Source of the DNA: Hyphomicrobium album
GTDB lineage: Bacteria; Pseudomonadota; Alphaproteobacteria; Rhizobiales; Hyphomicrobiaceae
NCBI RefSeq assembly: GCF_009708035.1
Contig: NZ_WMBQ01000001.1
Coordinates: forward strand, 1,116,001-1,180,000
DNA length: 64,000 bases
Direction of reading: 5' to 3'
Under the pieces are notes generated by a model. That model did not search any database. It was not told where the DNA came from and worked only from the letters and a program-made list of their open reading frames with translations. Both the position numbers and the translations under genes were made by a program. Positions 36,801 through 43,513 of this stretch are shown piece after piece (position 1 is the stretch's first letter; every line of letters starts with the position of its first letter).

Positions 36801-37661
36801 CAGGCCCACGGTGAGGCTCGGCACGCGCCACTCCGTGGTGCGGCCGGAGTAGTCGACGAGCACGGTCGCATTGCGCAGACCCAACTCGCGCAAGTAGGAG
36901 CTTGCGTCGAGGCGCTGCCGGGCGCGCGACGACATGTCGGTGACAACGCGGGCGAGATCGATGCGCTTCAGCGGGCCTGCCGCCTCGCGCGAGGCGGCCA
37001 CGGCCTGCGCCGGCCGCTCTGCCGGCACCGGCGTCGGTGCGATGGGTTCCGTCGCCGCATTAGTAAGCGGCGCCTCGGTCGCCACCGGCTTGGAGAAGCT
37101 GAGCGCCAGGCCGCCGTTCTCCGAATAGTAGAGAAACAGGCGCGGCTCGATCAGCTCGATGCGGGCGGGCACTACGCGCATCGACCAAAGCGCGGCGCTC
37201 GAGAGCTCGACGGCGGCGAACGGTGCGGAGGCGACGACATCGCCGTCCTTCTCGTGCATGCGGATGTTGCGCAGGCGGAACTCAAGGCCGCCGCTCTCAG
37301 CCAAGCTGACGACGACGTCGTCGATACGCACGGAATTGCCGGCGAGCTCGGCGTTGATGCCCCGCTCGATCGGCTCGGCGAGGAAATTGAGCGAGATGGG
37401 CCCGTGCCGCAGGCGGACGTAGCCGAGGCCGGCGACGAGCAGCGCCAGCATGAGGAACGGCGCGAGGATGAAGGCGAAACGCCCGACCCCGTGCAGGACG
37501 TTGTCGCAAGCGACGGCAGCCGTCGTCACCTTGCGCTTGAGGGTCGACGTCTGCTCCTCGTTGCGCCCCCTCCCGTAGCCGGGTTGTGTTTTTGGTCTTC
37601 CGGTCGTTTGCAAGCCCGGCCCCTCGACAGTTTCGAGACCTAGTCCCGACGCAAACAACAA
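33852..37661 (-). CDS. Large AsmA-like/DUF3971 (YhdP-type) inner-membrane protein
   Basis: A 1269-residue protein probably spanning the periplasm from the inner membrane. Seen: one N-terminal hydrophobic helix (FAFILAPFLMLALLVAGLGY) near residue 65-85, a long region of beta-strands, and a C-terminal AsmA-like part with GVVPVEVTVGRDASDQSIVR and GGTYVPLQGLNSALCEIPLF. It is of the YhdP/TamB/AsmA class, now associated with phospholipid transport between membranes. The first codon is uncertain: the frame opens with TTG 37661 and lacks any ATG before the membrane helix. It faces tyrS and forms a single-gene unit. Confidence 0.85.
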   Translation of the reverse strand: MLFASGLGLETVEGPGLQTTGRPKTQPGYGRGRNEEQTSTLKRKVTTAAVACDNVLHGVGRFAFILAPFLMLALLVAGLGYVRLRHGPISLNFLAEPIERGINAELAGNSVRIDDVVVSLAESGGLEFRLRNIRMHEKDGDVVASAPFAAVELSSAALWSMRVVPARIELIEPRLFLYYSENGGLALSFSKPVATEAPLTNAATEPIAPTPVPAERPAQAVAASREAAGPLKRIDLARVVTDMSSRARQRLDASSYLRELGLRNATVLVDYSGRTTEWRVPSLTVGLTHARTRSVIAGRASVAAAGGKPWQLTFETDESEKNRTLTIKTSVTDLVPRSISGTLPQLSLLQALDLPVNGNATLEMTSDGDIRTASLSIDVGHGSLQLPALPEAPLEVDGGSVKLAYDGAAEKITLAPSTLSWRGSRVTISGTAAEEKADPQNASWTFSLRSDSGSFAAEEFKVPAVALDEWRASGRIVPRRGQIELAEFKLRAGGAEIALSGDLVTGVEPASTRIEGTLSPMPLNTLKALWPKAIAPGARDWVGERIDRASIQGGKFRFLSGAHMAPGMSVGAQEHQLSFFLDTADLELRVIDALPPITVPRATTRIENDGLEVNIPEANIVVAPDRIVPLQAGRFTAVDIMSEVPTGEIVFASQSTVAPVMALIAHADPEFLEETNLPRDGMEGKFESKFKIGLPLLADVPTSAIKVEGKGKLTDGRVKQFLGAYQVQSASFDIDLSEKAAGANGQMLINGVLAKLAWQRIFDAPMDKQPPLRLTATLDNTDRSQLGLDINQMVQGVVPVEVTVGRDASDQSIVRLHADLTNADLLLEGVGWRKPPGRAATLQCDIAKGKTYKTELQNFKVAGDDIAIEGWAAIDAENRLREFFFPDFSLNVITRMELQGKLGRDDVWKVSARGSTFDGRDFFRSLFSLGQLADQAASKPKNPREGIDLDAKIDTVIGHREVSLRNVTVKMSKRADKLTALDVRSTLDGGKPLAVMLREEAGQQRKLYADSTDAGQAFKLIDFYPNIQGGRVRLEVNLEGKGAAEKTGTLWVEQFRILGDPVVSEVFSGADEGRPAIDGAAGRSNKQVVREVFEFNLMRVPFSVGYGQFVMSDSQLRGPMLGASIRGKVDYKMRRVNLGGTYVPLQGLNSALCEIPLFGAIITGPKCEGISGMTFAIQGSMDRPEVIVNPLSMLAPGIFRDIFQMTPFDPKVQRRDDDPGSSREGVRASSTIGKAGDDGKPTGAPGTVVGSDTVDGWNSQTVSPPTRKQ

Positions 37662-37870
37662 ACCGCGCCCGCCGCGCGCAACAAGTGCAGCATTCGGTTG
37701 CCTGCGCCGGCAGCCCCTCTGCCGGCCCCCACGTTGCCCCGCGCGCCGCCAAGCGCGCCCGCCCTTGCGCGGCCTAAAGAGCGCCGCTAAGCCTCAGGCG
37801 CAACGGGCAATCTCGCCGTGCGACGTAGATGCACGTGCATGGGCAAAAACGACAAAAGAAAGGCATCTCG

Positions 37871-38341
37871 GTGACCATCGCGGACGGCATGACGCCCCCC
37901 GACTTCGAGTTGCCCGACGGTGACGGCGAGAGCGTAAGACTGTCGGCGCTGCGCGGCCGTCCGGTCGTTGTTTATTTCTATCCCAAGGATGATACGTCGG
38001 GCTGCACCGCCGAGGCCAAGGACTTCACCTGCCTCGCCCAGGATTTCCGCGCCGCCGGCGCCGAGCTGCTAGGAATTTCTCCAGACAGCCCGGCCAGCCA
38101 CCGCAAATTCCAGGACAAGTACGGCCTCGACGTTCGTCTGTTGTCGGATGAAGCCCGCAGCGCCGCGGAGGCGTACGGGGTCTGGGTCGAAAAGCAGATG
38201 TACGGGCGCAAATACATGGGCGTCGAGCGTGCCACATTCTTGATAGATACGGCGGGCAAGGTGGCCCGGGTCTGGCGCAACGTCCGCGTGCCGGGCCATG
38301 CCGAAGAGGTTTTGGCTGCGCTGCGGGCGATGAAAGCTTAG
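37871..38341 (+). CDS. bcp: Bcp/PrxQ-type peroxiredoxin
   Basis: A thiol peroxidase of about 156 residues that reduces peroxides. Seen: TPPDFELPDGDGESVRLSAL, VVVYFYPKDDTSGCTAEAKD with peroxidatic Cys45, LLGISPDSPASHRKFQDKYG, and ERATFLIDTAGKVARVWRNV. In typical Bcp proteins a resolving cysteine lies five residues after the first; here that position is Lys50 and the next cysteine is Cys54, so the resolving step may differ. GTG 37871 is preferred on length and AAAGG upstream; an ATG at 37829 would add 14 basic residues. Confidence 0.92.
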   Translation: MTIADGMTPPDFELPDGDGESVRLSALRGRPVVVYFYPKDDTSGCTAEAKDFTCLAQDFRAAGAELLGISPDSPASHRKFQDKYGLDVRLLSDEARSAAEAYGVWVEKQMYGRKYMGVERATFLIDTAGKVARVWRNVRVPGHAEEVLAALRAMKA

Positions 38342-38531
38342 GCGTAAGCGTCGGTTACGTTGCCCACAATTTGTGCCGCGAGGGGTGCCGCAGCCGATGA
38401 CCCACGTCTGGATTTGTGCTTAGATGACGGAAGGGGAAGGGGGATTTCGGCCGCAGATGCCGCTTTGATCCCTATCGCTGAGACACACCCTTACGGTTGC
38501 GGTTGTTGCGTCAGAGCAGAGGTGCACGCAT

Positions 38532-39029
38532 ATGTTGCCGAATTTCAAGAGATCCGAGACGGAGCCGCCCAAGGTCAGCCCGAGCTTCGCACCCGCGAGC
38601 ACGCCGCCCACGCCTTCGTCCTCGTCCCGCCCGATCGGGCTCGCCCGCTCGTCCGAGCGTAATGCACCTTCCGTCATCGGCCCCGATCTTACGATCAATG
38701 GCAACCTCATCTCCAAAGGTGAAGTCCAGATCGACGGCGAGGTCCAGGGCGACATCCAGGGCACCTACGTCGTGATCGGCGAGAAGGCGCGCATCACCGG
38801 CGGCATCGTCGCCGAGGAGATCGTCGTGCGCGGCCACGTGATGGGCTCGGTGCGCGGCAAGCGCGTCATGCTGCAGTCCTCCAGCCACGTCGAGGGCGAC
38901 ATCTTCCATCAGGCGCTGGCCATCGAGCAGGGCGCCTTCTTCGAAGGCAAGTCGCGCCGTTCGGACGATCCGACGGGCGACAACCAGAAGCCGGAATTTC
39001 CTTCCCTCTCCGGCTCTAGCCTTGGCTAA
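38532..39029 (+). CDS. Bactofilin (polymer-forming cytoskeletal protein)
   Basis: A 165-residue protein that self-assembles into filaments. Seen: a flexible Ser/Pro-rich N-terminus (40 residues), then the beta-helical core: IGPDLTINGNLISKGEVQID, GDIQGTYVVIGEKARITGGI and VRGHVMGSVRGKRVML, with a polar C-terminal tail. Bactofilins (DUF583) organise cell shape or polar wall synthesis in Caulobacter relatives. No M23 peptidase partner is adjacent, unlike some operons. GAGG lies upstream of the start. It has its own terminator. Confidence 0.92.
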   Translation: MLPNFKRSETEPPKVSPSFAPASTPPTPSSSSRPIGLARSSERNAPSVIGPDLTINGNLISKGEVQIDGEVQGDIQGTYVVIGEKARITGGIVAEEIVVRGHVMGSVRGKRVMLQSSSHVEGDIFHQALAIEQGAFFEGKSRRSDDPTGDNQKPEFPSLSGSSLG

Positions 39030-39064
39030 GGCTCCGTCGCGAGCGATCGCCTAGAAAAATTCGA

Positions 39065-39099
39065 CCCCGGGCACCGCGAGGCGCTCGGGGTTTTTCTTT
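39065..39099 (+). terminator. Terminator after the bactofilin gene
   Basis: An 8-bp stem, CCCCGGGC and GCTCGGGG (one G-T pair), with a 10-base loop, followed by TTTTTCTTT. Confidence 0.85.
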
Positions 39100-39112
39100 C
39101 GCCGATATCGGA

Positions 39113-41713
39113 TCAGGCGGCGGCGCGTGCGTCTTCCCAGGTGGACAGCGCGATGCGATGGCCACCCAGGTGGTCGAAGTCGCGCTGCCGACAGGAGAGC
39201 ACCAGCACCTGATGCCGTTGCGCGGCGTGCTGCAGCGCCTGGAACAGGCGCATGAGCCGATCGTCGTCGGTGTTGACCACGGCATCGTCGATGATGAGCG
39301 GTGCGGGCGTACCGGTATCAGCGAGAAGCCGCGCGAAGGCGAGGCGCACGAGCAGCCCCAGCTGCTCCTGCGTGCCGCCGCTCAAACGCGCAAAGTCCTC
39401 CCGCGCGCTGCCGCGCTCCAGCGACTGCGGTGCCAGGTCCTCGCCGAGCACGAGCCGCGCCTGCGGCAGGATGAGTTGCAGATAGGGCGCCAGGCGTTCG
39501 ACCACCGGCTTGGCGAAGCGGTCGCGGGTGCGGGCCGCCGACGCGTCGAGCTCCTGGGCGAGGAGTTGCAGCGCCGACGCCTCTTCCTGCAGGTCGCGGC
39601 AGCGCGCTTCGGCGCGCGCGACGAGATCGTTGAGCTCGTCGAGGCGCGCGGCGACGTCGTCGGCGCGATCGGTCTTCAGCTCGCCGAGCAACCCGGCTTC
39701 CTGCTGGCGCAGGAGGGCGAGATCGTTGCGCGCCTTCTGGCAGGCATCCTCTGCCGCCGCCGCGGCGCGTTTCAAGTCAGCGAAGCTCGTCTCGTCGGGC
39801 GCCTTCTCGCGCCAGGCGGCGGCGTCGCGCACCGCGGCGTTGAGCGCCGACTGGGCGGTGGCGAGCACTTCGCGCTTCTCCAGGTGCACGCTCGCGCGCA
39901 CATCCGGCGTACCGAGCTCACGGACCAGCTTCTCGATCTCGGCCGCGCGGCCGGTGGCGCGGGCGCGCAAGTCAACAAGCTCCTCGCGGGTGTCGCGCTC
40001 GGCGCCCTCGGCCGAGGTGAGCTGCGTCTCGGCGGCGCCGAGCGCCTCCATCACTTCGGCAGCGCGAGCTTCCAGCCCTTCCGGCGAAGGCAGCGCATCG
40101 GCCGCCGCCGCCTGCGCCGCCAGCTCCGCGTGCGACCGCTGCAGGCGATCCATGCCTTCCGGCGCCGAGGCCTTGAGCCGCGCGGTGGCATCCGACAGCC
40201 GCGCCTCCCCGTCGCGACGCTCGGCGAGGAGCCGCTCGGCATCGTCCAGAGTCGCCGCGCCAGCGCTCTGCAACAGCTTCGCCAGTGTGCGGCGGTGCGC
40301 GGCAAGGTCAGCCTCGTCCTGCGCAACGTCGTCCGATTGTCCCGGCGCGATGGTGATGACGCCAATGCCGGCGATCTCCAGCGTGATCGGCCGCGTCGGC
40401 TGCAACATCTCGCCGTCAGCGAGCGGGCGTCCATCGACCCTAACCTTGCCTGCCGCGCCGGGCGCGTAGGCGAGTGACACGCGCGGTGCCGCGGCGGTAA
40501 GGCGCGCCTCGATCCTGGCAATGCTTGCCGCCTCGCGGCGTGCGGCGTCGACGACCTTGTCCTCGGCGCCGTTGCCGGCCAAGGCCTCGATAACCTGCGT
40601 GCGCTCGGTGTGCGCCGCGCGCGCCGCATCGAGCCGCTGCGTCAGCTCCGCCAGACGCTCGCTGCGCTCCAATGCTTTGCGGTCACGCTCGAGCGCCGTG
40701 AGCGCATTCCTGAGGGCGGTGCGCGCGCCGCGCGCGTCCAGCGTGCGTGCGCTGCAGGCCGCGGCGCGCGCCTCGCAATCGGCCAGCAGCGGCGCGGTCT
40801 CGGTAGCCGTAGTTTCAAGGCGGGAAAGGTCGCCGGCGCGGCGCTCGAAGCTCTCCAACATCGTTTGCGCGGCGCCGAGCTGGCGCTCGCAGGCGACAAG
40901 AGCGGCCGCGGCGGCACTGTATTTCTCGCGCGCGTCGCGTGCCTCCTCAAACGCCTGGCGCGCCGCATCCGCAGTCCGCACCCGCTCGGCCATCGCCGCC
41001 GCGTCGGACAGCGCCGCAAGCTCCCCGCGCAGCCGCTCAAGCTCGTCGAGACGCATCTGCGCGCGCTCGAGACGCCCTTGCGCCTCGTCGCGCTGCTTGA
41101 CGAGCCCGTCGCGCTCGTCGAGTGCCGTCTTCAGGGCGCCCGTCGGACGTGGTGGATTGTGGCTGGTGAGCAGCGTAGCCAACTCGCTTTTCACGCGCTC
41201 GGCGACGAAGCGCGCGGCGCTGCCGTCGGTGACGTTCTCTATCTCGCTCTCGATTGCCGCCATGAACGTCTGGCCGCCGGTTTTCACCGGCGCCATGCTC
41301 GCCATCGCCGCACCCTGCTCGACGCATAGAAGCGCGAAGTGCCCCGTACCGCCGAGCAGCATCGCGAGCTGCGTCTCGGCGTCCGCCCCGCGCGACACCT
41401 GCCCGGTGGACAAGTCGCGAAGCTCGGCTGAGCGCGACGACAGATACTGCTTGCGCAACCGCCAGCCGCGACCCTCGACCTCGAGGTCGAGTTCGATCAG
41501 CGGCGCGCCGCCGGCGTAGGGACGCAGCTCCTCGATCTCCTGCTTCTTGGAGGTGTGCGGCAGGAACAGCGCCGTGTTCACCGCCTTGAGGATGGTCGAC
41601 TTGCCGAGTTCGTTCGGCCCGGCCAGCACGTCGAGCCCGCCCGTCAAGCCTTCGAGCGCAACCGGCGCGCTGAAACGGCCGACTTCCTTCAGACGAATGG
41701 CGCGGATCTTCAT
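39113..41713 (-). CDS. SbcC/YhaN-like coiled-coil ATPase
   Basis: An SMC/Rad50-type ATPase of 866 residues that probably works with the adjacent nuclease. Seen: an N-terminal Walker A GPNELGKST (32-40), long Ala/Glu/Arg coiled coils at about 170-400 and 460-760, a C-terminal signature LSGGTQEQLGLLVRLAFARL and Walker B PLIIDDAVVNTDDDR. Between the coils, at about 407-456, is a compact beta-rich segment (AGKVRVDGRPLADGEMLQ) in place of the CxxC zinc hook of Rad50/SbcC. It starts 2 bases after the nuclease gene's stop. Likely operon: nuclease first, ATPase second. Confidence 0.85.
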   Translation of the reverse strand: MKIRAIRLKEVGRFSAPVALEGLTGGLDVLAGPNELGKSTILKAVNTALFLPHTSKKQEIEELRPYAGGAPLIELDLEVEGRGWRLRKQYLSSRSAELRDLSTGQVSRGADAETQLAMLLGGTGHFALLCVEQGAAMASMAPVKTGGQTFMAAIESEIENVTDGSAARFVAERVKSELATLLTSHNPPRPTGALKTALDERDGLVKQRDEAQGRLERAQMRLDELERLRGELAALSDAAAMAERVRTADAARQAFEEARDAREKYSAAAAALVACERQLGAAQTMLESFERRAGDLSRLETTATETAPLLADCEARAAACSARTLDARGARTALRNALTALERDRKALERSERLAELTQRLDAARAAHTERTQVIEALAGNGAEDKVVDAARREAASIARIEARLTAAAPRVSLAYAPGAAGKVRVDGRPLADGEMLQPTRPITLEIAGIGVITIAPGQSDDVAQDEADLAAHRRTLAKLLQSAGAATLDDAERLLAERRDGEARLSDATARLKASAPEGMDRLQRSHAELAAQAAAADALPSPEGLEARAAEVMEALGAAETQLTSAEGAERDTREELVDLRARATGRAAEIEKLVRELGTPDVRASVHLEKREVLATAQSALNAAVRDAAAWREKAPDETSFADLKRAAAAAEDACQKARNDLALLRQQEAGLLGELKTDRADDVAARLDELNDLVARAEARCRDLQEEASALQLLAQELDASAARTRDRFAKPVVERLAPYLQLILPQARLVLGEDLAPQSLERGSAREDFARLSGGTQEQLGLLVRLAFARLLADTGTPAPLIIDDAVVNTDDDRLMRLFQALQHAAQRHQVLVLSCRQRDFDHLGGHRIALSTWEDARAAA

Positions 41714-41715
41714 GC

Positions 41716-42837
41716 CTACACTCCCGCTTCCGCTTGCCGCGCCAGCGCGAACAGCCGGCGCAGCGCCCGGCCGGCAACGGCGGCGTCGCTGCCGCCCGCC
41801 TCCGACATGACCCTGAGACGTTGGGCGATATCGCCGAGCGCCGGCGAGTTCAGCGACGCGAGATCTGCCGCGTCGGCAAACGCGGCGACGCCGCTCAAAT
41901 CGAAGGCGAGATGGAACAAGCGCGGCGCCAGTTTGCCGAGCCGCTCCTCGATGCGCGCCAATTCGGCGAGCGGCACCGTGCCCGACAGTTCGAGCCACAT
42001 GAGCGACCGTCCAGCCGCACTGGCGAGCGCGGCGACCTCGGCCTCGGCCGGGTCCAGCGAATGCGCGCCGTCGATCTTCTGCTCGCGCCGCCGCCAGGTG
42101 AAATGTGCTGTTGGCACGCGCTCCACTGCAGGCGGCGCATTGCCCTCGAGGCGCACGATCAGCGCATTGCCTGGGTCGTTGTCGCGAAACCCGTCGGGCT
42201 CGGGCGTGCCGGAGTACCAGACGCGATCAGAGATGCGCGTGGTCCCATGCCAGTCACCCAGTGCGAGATAGTCGAGGCCAGCCTTCTTGCAGCGCGCCGG
42301 ATCGATCGGCACGTTCGCCTCTCCGGCGCTGCCGAAACCTTGCACGGAACCGTGTGCCAGACCGACGCGCAGCGTGCCCGAGGGCGACGCCGCAGCATCC
42401 ATCCACGCGGTCGGATCGGTGCTCGTGCGCTTGGACGTGAGCGGCGCCGGCAGCAGCACGACTCCGGGTGCGACGTCGACCGCCTTGGGCTCGACGTGCA
42501 CGAAAACATTCTGTGGCAGTCCGCCGGAGATGATACCGGCCCACACGCCGCCGGCGCGTGCCGGGTCGTGATTGCCGGGGAGCAGGTGCCAGGCGAGCGC
42601 CGGGTAGGCGCGCAAGCGGGCCATGAGCTGTTCGCCCTGGGCCTCGGGGATGGTCTCGGCGTCGAACACGTCGCCGGCGACAAGCACCGCCGAGCAGCCG
42701 GCGGCAGTCGCCGTTTGCGCCAGACGATCCACGGCCTGCAGACGCTGGTCGCGCAGGACCGCGGGCTTGTCGCCCGGGAAGGAACCGAACCGTTTGCCGA
42801 TCTGCCAGTCGGCGGAATGCAGGAAGCTGAAGCGCAT
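41716..42837 (-). CDS. SbcD/Mre11-like DNA repair exonuclease
   Basis: A calcineurin-type metallophosphoesterase of 373 residues acting on DNA ends. Seen: FLHSADWQIGKRFGSFPG (D, H ligands), VLVAGDVFDAETIP, WHLLPGNHDPARAGG, GLAHGSVQGFGSAGEAN and YLALGDWHGTTRISDRVWYS, in the correct Mre11 order. The C-terminal third is a capping domain. It heads a two-gene operon with the SbcC-like ATPase, behind a LexA-type box, and is predicted to be leaderless or nearly so. Family naming (YhaO versus SbcD) is not certain. Confidence 0.9.
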   Translation of the reverse strand: MRFSFLHSADWQIGKRFGSFPGDKPAVLRDQRLQAVDRLAQTATAAGCSAVLVAGDVFDAETIPEAQGEQLMARLRAYPALAWHLLPGNHDPARAGGVWAGIISGGLPQNVFVHVEPKAVDVAPGVVLLPAPLTSKRTSTDPTAWMDAAASPSGTLRVGLAHGSVQGFGSAGEANVPIDPARCKKAGLDYLALGDWHGTTRISDRVWYSGTPEPDGFRDNDPGNALIVRLEGNAPPAVERVPTAHFTWRRREQKIDGAHSLDPAEAEVAALASAAGRSLMWLELSGTVPLAELARIEERLGKLAPRLFHLAFDLSGVAAFADAADLASLNSPALGDIAQRLRVMSEAGGSDAAVAGRALRRLFALARQAEAGV

Positions 42838-42843
42838 GGCCTG

Positions 42844-42872
42844 ATAATGTTCGATATTTGTTCCCTAAACAA
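42844..42872 (-). promoter_or_regulatory. Promoter with LexA-type SOS box of the nuclease operon
   Basis: On the minus strand TTGTTT (42872-42867), a 17-base spacer and CATTAT (42849-42844). The spacer holds the direct repeat GTTC-N7-GTTC (plus strand 42849-42863), exactly the LexA-box form described for Alphaproteobacteria. Transcription would start within a few bases of the ATG at 42837. Confidence 0.65.
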
Positions 42873-42898
42873 CCCCTAAATGATCACGGAGAACAAAG

Positions 42899-42907
42899 TT
42901 ATCCACA
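42899..42907 (+). promoter_or_regulatory. Perfect DnaA box
   Basis: TTATCCACA, the full consensus, 62 bases upstream of the nuclease start. A single box with no others seen nearby, so a transcriptional rather than an origin role is more likely, or chance. Confidence 0.4.
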
Positions 42908-42986
42908 GGGTTGGAGAGAGGATGCTGGCGGCCGCGCGATGCGCCACCGCCAGCTGAGAAAAGCTCCCCAGAAGTACGGGCTCGGC

Positions 42987-43178
42987 TCAGTCCTCGTCGT
43001 CGCCTTCCTCGTCCTCGTCGTCGATGAGGCTCTTAAGGGTTTCGACGATCTGAACCTCTCCGTCCTCTTTCGATTCCACCAGCCATTCGGTCAGGATCGT
43101 CTCGCCCTGCTTGAAGACGACCTTGAACGGCATCTCGTCGCCCGTAACGGCAACGACATCGCCAGTGACAAATGCCAT
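42987..43178 (-). CDS. Small acidic protein of unknown function
   Basis: A 63-residue protein beginning MAFVTGDVVAVTGDEMPFKV, followed by ETILTEWLVESKEDGEVQIV and ending in the strongly acidic DDEDEEGDDED. It looks like a small beta-barrel-like fold with an acidic tail. GGAGGG lies five bases before the ATG, and the upstream extension of the frame is rejected. The family is not recognised by me, though small proteins of this kind (DUF2158-like) occur in many Proteobacteria. Conserved role unknown. It is not part of the nuclease operon. Confidence 0.65.
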   Translation of the reverse strand: MAFVTGDVVAVTGDEMPFKVVFKQGETILTEWLVESKEDGEVQIVETLKSLIDDEDEEGDDED

Positions 43179-43513
43179 GAGACCCTCCATGCGTTTTGCC
43201 ACGCACGGGTTGAGACATGCGCGGCGTGACGCACCGTAATTAGGATTCGAAATATTTCGAGCGTGCCGGCGACAGCAATTCCCCTGTGGAAAACCGGCCC
43301 GGAACAAAATGTTGGCGCACGAAGCTGAATCGGAGCGCCGCACATTGCTCGAATGCCGAGCACCGGATCGTCGCGTAAGCGCGCCTCACCGGCCGACGCG
43401 ATGAAGCCGAACGGCACTTTCACAAGCTAGGCGAGGCACGCGAACGGCCCTAGGGTGGCCGCCGATTTTGCGCCGTCCAGGGGGAGGCGCGACGACACTT
43501 GAGAGGGAATGCG
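43179..43513. other. Intergenic region with a palindrome before the small acidic gene
   Basis: About 335 bases between divergent genes. A perfect 14-base palindrome, TCGAAATATTTCGA, lies at 43247-43260, about 70 bases upstream of the small acidic gene's start and close to a possible -10 on the minus strand. No other gene or RNA is recognised here. Confidence 0.5.

Noticed and set aside
34785-37643. A 952-codon open frame on the plus strand opposite the AsmA-like gene
   Set aside because: It is a codon-position shadow of a GC-rich gene: Arg/Glu/Ala/His-rich, with no motif or ribosome-binding site, while the minus-strand frame has a membrane helix and AsmA features.
42899-42907. Replication origin at the DnaA box
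   Set aside because: Only one box is seen, with no cluster, no AT-rich unwinding element and no origin-linked genes nearby.
42838-43513. The small acidic gene as part of the SbcD/SbcC operon
   Set aside because: The nuclease genes have their own -35/-10 and SOS box between them and the acidic gene, so the operon starts at 42837.
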